A program made the position numbers and the translations under genes. Positions 10,023-21,667 of a stretch of DNA of 64,000 nt are shown here, piece by piece; the first letter of the stretch is position 1, and each line of letters starts with the position of its first letter. Origin of the DNA: Litoditis marina (taxonomy: Eukaryota > Nematoda > Chromadorea > Rhabditida > Rhabditidae); NCBI GenBank assembly GCA_964036275.1, contig OZ038436.1, forward strand, positions 8,237,864-8,301,863. Reading direction: 5' to 3'. Below the pieces are notes generated by a model. That model was not told the DNA's origin and searched no databases. It saw only the letters and a list, made by a program, of their open reading frames with translations.

Positions 10023-10274
10023 CTAGTAGACAAATCCGATGACTTGAAAATACAGAAAACTAAATTCAAGTATACGGGAGGAGTCTACATTTGCAGATTG
10101 GACTAGTTTAGAATGAATGTACAAACCCGTTTTAGCTTCGAAGATAAACCACTGATTGTAGACGCTCGCTTTTCTGTCCTCATAAACGGTGTATAAAACA
10201 CTCAACCGCGGTTGAATCTCGTCAAGCGCAAAGTTTGTCATATTAACACTTATTGAATAACACAGATATAACAC
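10023..10274 (-). CDS. uncharacterised 83-codon frame
   Basis: The minus-strand frame from ATG 10274 has fairly balanced composition (IQPRLSVLYTVYEDRKAS, then NQWFIFEAKTGLYIH). The corresponding frame in the paralogous block near 33.7-33.9 kb is broken by indels. It overlaps, antisense, a member of the recurrent module described at 17.1 kb, so it may be a shadow. No family recognised. Confidence 0.25.
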   Translation of the reverse strand: MLYLCYSISVNMTNFALDEIQPRLSVLYTVYEDRKASVYNQWFIFEAKTGLYIHSKLVQSANVDSSRILEFSFLYFQVIGFVY

Positions 10275-10368
10275 CTATGCCATAAACACTGTTCTCACAT
10301 ATACACCAATCAAATAATCTAAAACATATGTTCTGTGAATATTTTGATTTTTTTCTCGAGTTCGGTAA

Positions 10369-10467
10369 CTGGATAATGATGCTGCTCTACAACGCCTTAA
10401 TCACTGGGACCAACGAAATCTTCCAAATAAACATATTAAAAGTTCAAAATTAATTGTGAAACTATAA
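10369..10467 (+). pseudogene. isolated copy of E3 exon (LQRL..W.QR motif)
   Basis: An open stretch of 33 codons encodes ALQRLNHWDQRNLP and ends in TAA. It matches the terminal exon at 18,031-18,143 and 23,600-23,712 at the peptide level. Another copy lies at about 34,000-34,080 and a deleted one, inverted, near 28,700. No intact upstream exons are seen here. Confidence 0.45.
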
Positions 10468-10699
10468 TTAAATATGTTAATACACTCGTTTATGCAAAAA
10501 TCAAGTCAATAGTCTAGTAAAGTTCCAGAAGAAATCAGTTCGATCAGGACATGTATATTTGAACGAGGGAAAGAAGGAGTGCTATTTACGCCGTGGTAGC
10601 TAAATAAACCGTAGCTTGTTAAAACAGACTAAAACATGTGCACACATTATCATAAGATAGGCATAAATTGCAAATGGATTAGGATATATCATTTTGGCT

Positions 10700-13690
10700 T
10701 AGGCAGCTCTTCGATCTTAAAGGGGGGCAGCAAGGAATGTTGAAATAATCGGCCAAATTGAGACAATTCGTTCTATACCAATATCAGTTTCACATGTTAA
10801 CTGTAAAGGCTCAATTTCCGAAATTATTTTTCATTTTGCCTAGGTCAGACACGCAGAGGGAGTTTTGGGGTGGCGCCAAAATAAGTGACGTTTGTAGTTT
10901 GGTTGTCACCAGCAAAGTCCAATCAAGATTTCATATAAGAATGTGATTATGATAGCGAAAATTATTCAACTTTCGAAAACAATATCCTTTGACATTTCAT
11001 CATGTCTAAATCAACACAACTAAGATTATTGTATGTGAACGAGAAAAAACTACATATCAGCTTCGTTTCGGAATGAAGTTTCTGATTTTTACTTCACAGA
11101 AGCGTACAATTGTCATGTTTTGAATATATTCCCATAATAATATATACAATATTTACAACTACTCATGACAAAATTGCAAAAATAGGAACACAGAGATATG
11201 CATACAAACATGAATGTGTGGCCAGATTCGTAAATATACTTACAAACACATAAAACCACACCAGAAAATCCTAAAATGAAAACAAAACGTTCACAATGAG
11301 ACTTATACTGACATCAATAACACTGAGTAACACATATAATACAAAGATCAAAGATAGATCAAATAAAAGGTAGAAGTTAGGGGATGAGTGAACTATCCAT
11401 TGAATCAGATGGGAAAACCCTGGAATACAATATACAAACACTTGTCACTTATTATTGGTGTTCATTCTAAACGGCGTGCAGTAGTATCACGCCATGCAAA
11501 AGACTACATACCCAGCCTTTGACTGATGTCAAACAGTTGCACTTAGTTTATGAGAAACGGTAGTGAAAAAAACGAGAAGGGAAACAGGAGAAATTCAGCG
11601 TTTGCTCGTTTGGCAGGAAGGGAGCCCGTATTTTTGCTGACTATTTGGATCTGCAGTGAGGTGAACATTACAGTAAGGCGCGACTATTATACAGAAAAGA
11701 ACACGTTTTCTTCCATAACGTGAAACTCCATACCTTTTATCCATTATTCAAGCGAACACGAAAAATAATGAGTAGTCTACTTCTATTGGAACTACAACAT
11801 CACAGTGGGAAGGCATCTGACTTCAAACCTGAAATGAATTTCTGACTGTAAACATTTGACTACAAGACACACAAGGTGTAACTATTCTTCACGAACAAGC
11901 TAACCCGTTTTTTGACGTTGTGATTTTTTGTCAATAGTGGTAATCAGAAAGCAGGGAACTTAGGCGTATTCGGCGTTAGGACTGTTAGACTGTTAGGAGA
12001 TTTTTATAAGGCGATCAAACTAGTCGGTAATACGTAATACATATACTACAAGATTCGATCTCTCACCGAAGCATAGATCAACAAAACCAGCCAAAGAAAA
12101 TGATTTCACCCCATCCAGAGGGTGGTCAAACACCAATAAGCTTTGACTATTTCACGAAAAGTAACCCGATACCCGATATTCAATGGAAACGTGAACATTT
12201 CCAACTTTGCAACAGAAATGAGTGAAATGTAAATGCCCCAATATTGCTATGAAAGGCCTTTTTATTGTCTGGCTATTCTTTCAACATTACTGGATCGCTT
12301 TTCTTAGCCGCTTCGGAGAGATTTGGTGAGAGATCAGTTCTCAAATAAAAATACAAAACACACAATAACATACTAATTTCTATTTATCAACAAATGAATA
12401 AAATATAATATAGAAACTAACCTGTTTGCAACGAGGATAAACTGAGGTCCTCCGAACACCGGCCGACCTAGTTAGCAGAACAGCTGACAGAGCGATATAC
12501 TATCATATGCATCCGATAAAAACAACCTGAAAAACACTTGAATCAGTAAGTTCATCAATAAAGTTACAGTCTACAAAATCACAACTCGTTGTTAACTTGA
12601 TAAAGCGAAAGTGCGAAAGAGTATGCGTGAACTCTCGAGAAGATAGAGAACCGGTTGAACTCAAGTAATAATTACAAAACCGAACATATATCTACCAGTT
12701 AGGTTCAACTATCGTTTAGACGGAAAGCAGTTAGTGCATAATTTGGCATGAAAACAGAGGATTGCACAAAAAGCTGAGCAAGTTTGTGAAAGCGTGAAGA
12801 CTATAATTGTGTTTTAGAGTATCCATTTGGGAGAAAAAGCACGTCACTGCGTGAGGTGAAACACATACCTTCATGTTTTCCGCCAGTCGACCAGAAGGGA
12901 AATTGCAGAATTACTGTGCAGAGATAAACAAACTTCAGCGATAAAAATAACGTCTGAAAAATATGGTATTACAACGAACAGTACTCCCAGTACGAGGATC
13001 GACAACGACCAATTCTTCATCACATAACGGGGTACTTGTGTACTTGACCGTTTTTTTTGATAACCTTAGCTTAGTTAGGGATTGGGTATCCCAAACTAAA
13101 ACCGATTACCATTTGCCTACCACATACACATTGATAAATATATTACTTTCACGACTTTTTAACAGTAGCTGTCCGAAAATCCCAAAACTTCGATAAAAAT
13201 GGGATACGTTCTGGCCAAAAACATGAACATTTGTGTATTCTTGATTAATTTTCACTATAAACGGACTCCTTGTTACAAAAGTCGGACCTTACCTGTGTAT
13301 AGTACCGTCACACATCTGCTTATGGGAATATTCTCAAAAATGCATACAATTTTTCTGAACTCTATTTGAGCCATAGATATCTATTGTGAAGTATGAAATT
13401 GGGTAAAAATTACAGTTGTAAATTGACTTACTCTTTACACAATACCCTATTTCTTTTCTTCCCTTCGTTCAGTAGCAACGTCCGAACACAAAAAATTTAG
13501 ATGGTGAAGGAATGTAACACCTGAATTGAGTAATAATTTGACATTCGTTACTGACAGATTCACCTACCACCACAGTTCCCAACTGAATAATGGTTCAGAA
13601 GTAAAAGAATAGTAATCAGCGCACTTCCCTAAGGTTTGATTATTGATTCGACCATTCTCCACAAAGAAACCAGTTTGAGCTGCTTGTTTT
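10700..13690. other. no recognisable gene
   Basis: AT-rich sequence without a convincing exon set. It holds short frames only (for example 62 codons at 10,758 and 77 codons at 12,963) and no clear inverted-repeat element. It may be intergenic or intronic. Confidence 0.5.
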
Positions 13691-13699
13691 GTTTTTGTT

Positions 13700-14014
13700 T
13701 TGTACCTCCAGAAAACTCAGACAATGGGTGAGACTGGTGAGTTGTTTCTATTTCTTAAAAAATATAAAAGCGTATTCTACGGTCAGTGTATATGGTCAGT
13801 ATGGATACTCTCTTGGAAAGGAAGGAGTAATGAAAAAGTCACATGTGAATTGAAAACTAACCTGAGCCAAAAAAGTGGAAGAAGAGTGGAGGTACGTGAA
13901 TCAGGAAATCACAAGCCAATCCAGAAATTGATGATCTTCCATGAGCAGAGACCTGAAAATAGCGCTAGAATCATTATTTTCAACGCTAATTTTGAGAGTA
14001 ATAGAACGCAGTGA
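13700..14014 (+). CDS. weak 104-codon frame
   Basis: The frame opens near a pyrimidine tract and CTCCAG acceptor-like site, and contains an ATG within CAGACAATGGGTGAGAC. The C-terminal half is polar (KSGRRVEVRESGNHK). No family recognised. Length alone is weak support in AT-rich DNA. Confidence 0.2.
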   Translation: MYLQKTQTMGETGELFLFLKKYKSVFYGQCIWSVWILSWKGRSNEKVTCELKTNLSQKSGRRVEVRESGNHKPIQKLMIFHEQRPENSARIIIFNANFESNRTQ

Positions 14015-14216
14015 ATTAACAGACAAACGAAAAACAAGTTAATGAATAAAGAATGAGAGAAGAGGCTAATGAATATAAAATTGACTATATATACGAGATC
14101 TCGACACAGACCGGTCGGTAGTTCATCACAAAACAAACATCTTGATTTACAAAAACACATTCTGTCCAACTCAAGTAGGCCAATTTATTATACCAAACGG
14201 GGAAAATCAGAAAAAA

Positions 14217-14540
14217 CTAGTTCGTAGAATTTCTTGGAACTTTTAAAAGTGAAAAATCAAAAATTCGACCGGTTTTCGTTTTAGACACCGGTTTTTCAAT
14301 GTGCACAACAAGGACAGTAACTAAGTTCTTTCCAACGTAAGCTAGAAATACAAAAACATGAACGGAACAGTAAATAACAATGAAATAATATAAAAAGAGA
14401 CGAAATTTAAACAATCGACGGAGATTTTCGAATTGCACACCGACTGCCAATATTATTGATTGCGCCGCAGCTCTGCCGCTTTTCGTCTGCTGCCTTTTAG
14501 TGGTCTGCATTGGAGCGCGTATTCTGTATTGAGCATTCAA
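14217..14540 (-). CDS. weak 107-codon frame with one hydrophobic segment
   Basis: Minus-strand frame starting at ATG 14540, with a basic N-terminus (MQTTKRQQTKSGRAAA) and one hydrophobic stretch (LFLYYFIVIYCSVHVFVFL) that could span a membrane. Its end overlaps an ACCGGTTTTCG-type palindromic stretch (14,262-14,295), which suggests a repeat. 14,540-15,840 shows no other gene. Confidence 0.25.
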   Translation of the reverse strand: MNAQYRIRAPMQTTKRQQTKSGRAAAQSIILAVGVQFENLRRLFKFRLFLYYFIVIYCSVHVFVFLAYVGKNLVTVLVVHIEKPVSKTKTGRIFDFSLLKVPRNSTN

Positions 14541-15839
14541 TGCAGCGCCCCTTTAAGTTTGCTATCTGTTGTCTTTAAACGCGTTTACAACCTACTTTAG
14601 CATATATGAATGTTCAATGATGTGATAAACAGGAAAGAGACCCAGTATCTTCGATACACTAAACATAACATGGCATAAAAATCAAAATGCAATCTCCACA
14701 CTTTCTACAGATCGCATTTGTTTCAGTATGTTTCTGCACGATTCACTATGAAAACATACTCATGATAATTGCCAAAAACACAAGACAGTTGGTGGATATA
14801 TTTTGAGTCAATGGAAAACTTCAAACATCTAAGTACGTATTCCGGCATTTTGAACCTGTTCTGCGTCTATCTTTTCGCACGCATCTCGCACGACTTGTAT
14901 CTCGATGAGAGCAAAGAAGAATTCCAAACTGAAAGAAACACCGGTTCATAATCCAGATAACGAGCTATGATGAGTAAAATACACTTTTTATAATTCTCAA
15001 CGTTTTAGCAGTAAATTGAGAAATGTGGCTGGAAGAATGAGTTTCACGTATGGTGGTCGGTTAGGCACGGCACTGATCTACTAAGAATGTAATGTTTTTT
15101 GTAGTTTGTAGCCACTGCTTTTCAGTTGCAACTAAATCAAAGTACAACTCAGAATGGGTCAGACAAATGAGAACGTATGATTTCCTATGACAAATTGAGG
15201 CGGGTAATGTTGAATGATGTGAGCAGATGATCTCTCGTTTCAATGAACTTTTCTCTTATATTCTACTTCAATTGCATTTGTTTCATGTTTCTTGTGGGTG
15301 AAAACCCTTTCATATAAGAACAAGGATGCACTTTTCCATTAGTTAAAGTGGCACACAGATAGATTGTGCGATAAAGGTATGTTTATAGTTGAATGTACTT
15401 TCATGTCGACTTCTACAATACACTCGCAGACTGTTGGGATTACACGCACGTTTAAAAAAACTCAGTGACTTTCGAATTCAAAATTTGTAAAAAAAAAAGT
15501 TGTAGTTAACTCCAGAAAACATGAAGAAAAATGCGAAAGTGAAATGTAACGTCAGTGGAAAATACATGCGCTGTACTTAGTCTATTTCCCTTCTATGTTG
15601 AGTCCCAGCACTTTGACATGACTGCTACGAATGTTGTTATAAGAGTTATAAGAGTTCAGAAACCTATGAGAAGTACCGAAGACTTTAATACACAGAAAAA
15701 CAGATGATGTTTTACTGTAGAAATGTACATAGAAAGTGTAGAACTGCATTAATCTTTTTATTTCTGAAATAATAATAATAGCTGAACACACTAGCACCGC
15801 TTGCTTAAAATATATTATTTCGATGATGAAGAGTGAAGA

Positions 15840-16048
15840 AGACTGAAGAATGACGCAACCTGGGCTTATAAGAAAGGCATGAAAAACTGAAGCGCGGTTG
15901 AGAACACTGGTAAAGAATTGACATATCGATATAGTGCGACTCCACCTATAGGTGATATAGGTGTATTGGAAAGAGAGAAAATATATATTATAGTATATTG
16001 AAAAATAAATTTTAGTTTCAAATAATTAAAGTTTATTCTTTTACACAA
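15840..16048. repeat. recurrent module copy (paralogous to 35,085-35,304)
   Basis: Contains CGCAACCTGGGCTTATAA, then TGAAAAACTGAAGCGCGG, then a stretch also found at 35,100-35,300. On the plus strand it has the shared TGA (15,880-15,882) described for the family at 17.1 kb. On the minus strand a 60-codon frame is open in both paralogues. Confidence 0.6.
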
Positions 16049-16319
16049 CGTTTAAAGTTTTTAGTGAAAAAATAAGTTTCAAATATTATAAAGGAATCAG
16101 TTTTTGGTTTTTATAAGTTGCATCGTTTTGTCTCTGAATCTCGACGATGTCTTATTCTAGTTAGAGGTTAAGACATCTTCAGGAGGTTCCTCTAACTAGA
16201 ATTTAAAAAAAAACAACGAAAAAGTGAAACGAAGTAGTTTTTCCCTGTAATGTGACAGAATGGAACATACTATAGATTAGCAATAAGTGGTTGTGTGTAT
16301 GTCAGTAGAGCCGTTGATA

Positions 16320-16370
16320 ATCTGCGTCTCTCTGACCTGCACACTCTCTCGTCGATTCCGCCACCAAAGT
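16320..16370. repeat. GAGAGACGCAG-type dispersed repeat
   Basis: CTGCGTCTCTCTGACCTGCA followed by ACTCTCTCG. Inverse or direct copies lie at 37,258-37,330 and 38,255-38,360, with shorter traces at 27,955 and 48,960. Such motifs are common in Caenorhabditis introns and intergenic DNA. Confidence 0.65.
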
Positions 16371-16462
16371 GGCTCGCTGATTGGCAAGAGTTGTATGAGA
16401 TCTGGCTACGTATGTTAAAGTATCTTGGACAGTTTGAGATATGAAAACGAAGATATACTAGA

Positions 16463-16578
16463 AGTAAATTAAATAGTCACGTGAAGTTAGCATTCTAATG
16501 AGGAATCGTGCACTCAGTAATTGCACGTTTCTGAGTTCTGCTGCGTTAAATAAGTTTCACGTGACTTTGCAAGTGTCT
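16463..16578 (+). mobile_element. MITE with CACGTG in its terminal repeats, copy A
   Basis: About 116 bp, starting AGTAAATT..AGTCACGTGAA and ending TTTCACGTGACT..GTCT. Each imperfect terminal repeat of about 23 bp holds a CACGTG. Related copies: 39,471-39,586, 40,965-41,080 and 43,214-43,324. Confidence 0.75.
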
Positions 16579-17106
16579 AACAGTATATTCTACCAACAGC
16601 CGTATGGCAAAATAGAAGGGATTTCCTTGGTTTTTTTCGATAAGAATTAATTTTATTGTCAATAGGTGACAATCACTTTCTGGAATATTTGTTATTTCGT
16701 TGACATTCACAGTCAATTATCAAAAACAAGCTTTAGAACGCGCAAAGAATGTTTAAATCGAACTATATACAATGCAATACAAGCTTTATTTTTCTCCCGT
16801 ATCACTGTGTGTTGTGTGAAGGTGTTATTGGCGTCAAAAGGGCGCTGGGAGTTGGAGAAAAAGAGTCTTCTAGGAAGACAACGGCTACCCTCCAAGAGGC
16901 TGTCTGTTAGAACATAGCCTCTAACTTTTTTCCATTTCAAAATTGGTGTGATTTTTCATTTCAAAAGTAACTCACTTTCTGAGGCAGTGTATGAGGTAGA
17001 GTTGATATTCAAAAGCGAATTTGATTTCTGAATGATTTAACTTTGAGCCTCGAAAGAAGTTCACAAAATTTCAGTTGATTCCGAGCTATATTTCCGTTAT
17101 TTTCAG

Positions 17107-18143
17107 GGCTGTTTGCGTAGAAAACTAATTTCTGCTGAAAATAAAAACGAACTTCTCTATTGGATCAAATCACAGAATAAAGAAACATGCGACAAAGGTG
17201 ATTAATCAATGGAATTTAGCCGTTTTTCATGTTATTTTGCTCCATATTCTAGTTCAATTCCATCTTCAGACAGATAACTTCTCTCACTGCACAAAACAAT
17301 CAATCCCGTGCTTATAAATCGTGTGTGAAATACTCGAACGCAGCAGAAATTTGCCGAAAACAGTATTTGTGAGCAAATCGCGGCAGAAATATAGTATGGA
17401 AGTGAATGTTATATATTGAGAACAGTTGATTCGTTATATTTAGAGAATATCATCAATGAATATTCCATACATAAAGAACATGCTATAGGAATGGCAAATT
17501 TCTTCCCGAACCGACTCTTCCCGAACCAAAACCGAACCGATTCTTCCCGAACAAGTTGGTTCGGTGAAAAACCGAACCGTTTGCGTAATCAAACGCACAT
17601 GAAACCGAACCAAACCCTAATAAACGTTACGTAATCGCATTAATTACTTGAATTGGTTTGGTTCCACCTTTGTTGGCCTAAATTTGGTTCGGTTCTAAAA
17701 CGAACCGAGTGGTTCGGAAAGAATCGGTTCGGTTTTGGTTCGGGAAGAGTCGGTTCGGGAAGAAGTTTACCTATAGGAATTAATATTATGTCCGGTTGTT
17801 GCAGTCGCACTAAGTAAATTCTCGCAACCTGTGCCTATAAAAGACGTGTGAAACACTGAAACGCGGTTACATCTGGCCAACAGAAACATTGGCAATAAAA
17901 TCTTTCGAAAAGTCAATGAAATGCAATTGAACATATTTAACACTGTCACTGTTGTATATACACTCGATACATTGTAAATAACGAAATTTATTACCTTTTC
18001 TTTATTTTCACCGAATTCGCATGTTTTCAGAATTGAAACTACACAATGATGTTTTACAACGCCTTGATCATTGGAATCAACGATCTCTTCTCAAAAAACA
18101 TTTATTGGAAAAGTCAGAAACTAAAATTCATGATGAGTTGTAA
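17107..18143 (+). pseudogene. degenerate member of a multi-exon coding family (E1-E2a-E2b-E3)
   Basis: Putative exons: E1 17107-17197 (TTTTCAG acceptor, GT donor; ENKNELLYWIKSQ), E2a about 17,300-17,400, E2b about 17,822-17,960, E3 18031-18143 (LQRLDHWNQRSLLKKHLLEK, then TAA). E1 and E3 match those at 22,105 and 23,600 in length and frame. E2a and E2b each carry a TGA (17326-17328, 17849-17851) where the 22.3 kb copy has CGA. A MULE-type MITE sits between E2a and E2b. Family not established. The order of LI..E..DEL..IK, P..IK....ETR.K and VLQRL weakly resembles segments of M3 oligopeptidases, an unverified inference from short peptides. Confidence 0.4.
17493..17771. mobile_element. Mutator-like MITE with 9-bp target duplication
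   Basis: 279 bp with terminal repeats of about 50 bp rich in TTCTTCCCGAACC and GGTTCGGGAAGAA. It is flanked by perfect 9-bp direct repeats TATAGGAAT at 17484-17492 and 17772-17780. A 9-bp duplication is typical of Mutator-like (MULE) insertions. No coding capacity; the many GAACC/GGTTC words could be binding sites. Confidence 0.88.
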
Positions 18144-18359
18144 AACACAGAATAAATGTTTTATCAATCTGTTCTGTAGAATCAGAAATAGCCACTAGCG
18201 GAGTAGACTTCAACTGCGTACTATTCACTTTCCGATAACAAAAACTACTAGACTTTGATAGTTGCCTATAAGTTATTAATCATCAAACATCAAACGAACA
18301 AATATTAGTAGATCTAACTACATGATCACAAATTGCCATCTCTCGAAGTCTATTCGGGA

Positions 18360-19030
18360 GTGTTTAGTTTCGAAATCCTCACCTACTTACAAGGGAGCAT
18401 CGAAATAGACTACGAAGTACAAAATAGGTTCTAGACCAGCATATCTCCGCCACAAATAAAAGTAAAAGAGAGACACTTGGTTTTTAGTTGTTAACTCAGA
18501 ACGTGTCATTTTCAAGTTTTTTATTACAAGACAACAATGCTGCAAAGTGTACGTTTCAGAGTTTTCATTGAAGAGCTGGGGTCAGATATGTTCTGTAGAA
18601 AACGTATAAGCGACACCAAATGAATCTAATTGTATTGAACATTTGAATATGCCAGTTACTTGGGAACGAGAGATACACTTATCTCAAAACGGTTTTCATG
18701 ATTTACACAAAAATTAAACATAATTATTATCCCGTGATACAATAAACAATTTTTTTTGGGTTACTCTTATGAATATCTTTCCCTGTACATTACCTCGTTC
18801 AGTGTTCAGTGTTAAGGGGAAACTTATCATTAACAAAGTGATCCAGATTATAGCCGTTGTTTCCTTAACGCAGTTGTGTGTCGCAGTTTTTGCGTCAAGC
18901 ATCTGGTTTTCGAAAAGCGGTTGATTCATCCACACTTTACACGCCGGCAAACAATGTATATTCATCAAAAGTGGGAGACTAACAATGGAGTGATTTGTGA
19001 AAGCTAATAAAGAACAGTAAAACAGCTAGG
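18360..19030. repeat. third copy of duplicated block, lacking the composite element
   Basis: Matches 7,500-7,760 plus 9,500-9,900 and 30,790-31,110 plus 33,160-33,540. At 18,634-18,636 a single ATT joins the two flanks that elsewhere surround the composite element, so it preserves the pre-insertion state. Confidence 0.75.
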
Positions 19031-19204
19031 AAGACCGTGAGAGAAGAAAATGTTGAGAGTATGAGTTTTGAAGTAATGACTCAGGAAAAATGAAACATAC
19101 TTTCTGGTAGATTGCAAATGTTTTTAACAGATCGTTTTCATTACATAATAAGTTATTATATCAGTTTGAACGCCCACACTACTGTATAAGTGGTTTAACG
19201 TACG

Positions 19205-19343
19205 TACGTTGTGAACCGTTGTGCAATCCTTTGTATTGTTCTATTTTTGTGGCATACACCTTACCTCGTATTGTTCACTTTTTGCTGAAAACGGTGAAAC
19301 CGAACAGAACTCACACACTTCCTGGTCCCCCACTTTTTACTAA
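19205..19343. mobile_element. partial palindromic MITE related to composite-element head
   Basis: Only the right half is present: GTTGTGAACCGTTGTGCAA, then GTTCTATTTTTG, then TCCCCCACTTTTTACTAAT. It diverges from the 8.0, 31.6 and 60.4 kb copies. A further decayed half lies at 55,080-55,200. Confidence 0.65.
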
Positions 19344-19384
19344 TAAGTTATTATAATAGGTTGACCGTACACGCACTGGAGATT

Positions 19385-21000
19385 GGCGCAACCTGTGCAT
19401 ATAAAGAACGAATGAAAAACTCAAGCGCGGTTGAAGTTTGCCTTAGAAAAGTTGGTGACATAAACACTCAACGTATCGAGGATATACATTAACTGTTAGT
19501 GTTAATCAATGTTTATATTTCTTATTACATCCATCACATAATAAACTCTTCCGTTTTGTTCTTTCTCATTAAACTTGAATCGAATCATGCTTTGTTCATT
19601 GGAGTTGACAAACTCTTATGTAGAAACAATTATTAGAAAAGTTGAAAACTGAAGTTTAACATAGAATTAAACCAACATTTGTATTCTTCGGGTATCAACC
19701 TATAGAACACAACATGTGGTTGTGTAAACTGTAACTGCTCACCGAAACTCAGAAATAAAGTCAACTTTTGTGATGAAAAATACAGAGATGAAGTTGATAT
19801 TTGAACGAATTTGTGTTTTTCGCTGTTCGGTACTTGGTGAAACTCTGTTGATGTTGTTTACTGTTGAATTAAAGTTTATTTTCATCCAAAGTTTTTTGAG
19901 GTTGATCGTTCCGTACAACTGTATAAGGAAAGAGACTACAAAATTCGTTTGACGACAGTGAAAAACTACTACATTAAATGTTCGATGTATCAAATTAAAC
20001 TCAATGGACCTTCATTATAATATTAAAACATTTCTAGGAATAATAACTTGAACAATCATAGTTATATAAGAAGGAGTCAAACTACCACTTTTATTGTTCA
20101 AAATGTTTCAGTGGAAAAATCAATACAAGCGTAAGACAGCATCGTCTTTTCTAGTTAGCATTACACGTATGGAATCTCACTCCTAGGTGGCTTTTCAATG
20201 TTCAGATTTTAGTAACCTTGGAGAAATTTTACTTCAAACTAACGAATGAAACAGTTCCTAGTAGATGAATAATCGTTGTAAACAGACACTTTGAACAAAA
20301 ACACACAGAAATACAATTAAAACACGCACAGAAAAAAAATAACCGTACACAATACCTTTCTAGTTTACTTTACTGAGTTGTTTCTGGTACCTAGGACACT
20401 TTCGACTTATTTTCCATCATTGTGCTCATGATCTTTCAGTTTATTCTTCACAAAATATGGGAGCACATTCGAAATACACGTACATATTTTCTCCCGAACA
20501 CGTGTTCTCACGTTTCACTGGACTTTCACGTGTATTTCACATCATTTTCACGTGACTTCCACGTGACTTCCCATTCAGGCGACAGGAGTGGCCGAATTCC
20601 CGTTGATATCGTTCATTTCCAGCTGGGGGCTCGGAAGTTGCTTGGTTTCGTTTTTGCTCGAATTTCGCATCGAGAGACCCAAATGCAGTTTTCGGCGGAA
20701 TTTCGGAGCTTTTGCTGGAAATACAAACGTTTTTAGAACTTGTTGAAATGTTATTCGAAGCCGAAATAATGAATTATTCATTAGAAAAAGCCTATAGAAT
20801 ATTTGACGGATTACTGTGGAAGGACATCGGTCGGTGAAAATGACTATACCTGCATCGCTTTCTGAGACGGTGATTGGGTTTTCGCTCCTGCTTCTTATCA
20901 AATTCGCCAGCGTTTTCATCACGGTTCCATTTGTCGTCAGAAAAAGCACTGAAAAGTATGTGTATTCTTTGAAAGCGCGAAACATGGAAGTGACTTAAAA
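19385..21000. repeat. duplication of chemoreceptor 3' region (paralogous to 36,180-37,690)
   Basis: Shared landmarks in order are AACTGTATAAGGAAAGAGA, a TTTTCTAGTTAG tract, CACGTGACTTCC, then AGGCGACAGGAGTGGCC and GCTGGGGGCTCGGAAGTTGC, and finally the chemoreceptor exon-7 homologue. This shows that a downstream-plus-last-exon fragment was copied about 16 kb away. Confidence 0.75.
20850..20948 (-). pseudogene. orphan copy of chemoreceptor C-terminal exon
   Basis: Preceded by a TTTTCAG acceptor and still open. It encodes LFLTTNGTVMKTLANLIRSR, nearly the same as exon 7 of the gene at 37.4-42.9 kb (37,620-37,522). The GCAG|GTATAG donor is kept, but the next acceptor has changed from TTTTTCAG to TTTTTCTA. 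None of the six upstream exons is present, so it cannot encode a receptor. Confidence 0.7.
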
Positions 21001-21560
21001 TTTCCACTCTATTATACTACATCTCGAGTTTTTTCCACTTCTATTATACTACATCTCAAGAGGCAAATCGAACTGATTTGGCATAGCAGGCAATCCCTTC
21101 AATAGAGTGCGTGAAACATTTAGGCGCGCTTCAAGATATTACCAAGAACCAATGAATTCTCGATATCCTATTTAGCTAGTCATCTTTCCATTGGTGAATA
21201 TGAAAATGTGCTAGAGATTGAGGAACAATGATCTATGTTTTATTTGGTTCACAATAACAACAACAATTTAGTAGAAAACAGAATATTATCGGTTTACATT
21301 GAAAAGTCGTCGCATTTTTTGACACCTCGGAAGATATTATATGTTCAAACGAGAGAAAAGTTTTCCAGTTACAAAAGGAACATATGAATGAGGGACTCCT
21401 GTTGTAATTGTTGTACGAACGTTTTTCGCTACCGTATGACATCATCTGAGTGTTCACTACTGAGAAAGACCGGTAGAGTTTTGGAAAATAAAAACCATAG
21501 CAAACACAATCACGCTCATTTTCCCTTATTTCATGTTCATCTCCGTTCTTCTCTAAAAAT

Positions 21561-21667
21561 GGACGAATATGTGGTCCAATCCCAACGCTTCGGTCCTTGA
21601 AACTTCAATACATATTTCAATTGCTTTTTAAAGGACCGATGACGCGGGATTGGTTCACATAATCATC
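21561..21667. mobile_element. palindromic MITE with GTGGTCCAATC ends, copy A
   Basis: Ends GGACGAATATGTGGTCCAATC and GATTGGTTCACATAATCATCC are inverted. A second full copy is at 47,405-47,517 and a left half at 34,680-34,745. Confidence 0.7.

Larger units (their letters stand above)
7469..10700. repeat. segmental duplication block, right part (paralogous to 30,753-34,440)
   Basis: Continues the homology interrupted by the DIRS element. The matching order is: anonymous sequence, composite element, GGACGAGGGACGA run, GAACATTTGAATAT, exon-like modules near 10.2 and 10.4 kb. The other copy differs by a 270-bp internal insertion near 30.87-31.14 kb and by its GGCGCC repeat content. Part of it recurs a third time at 18,360-19,030. 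Confidence 0.8.
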
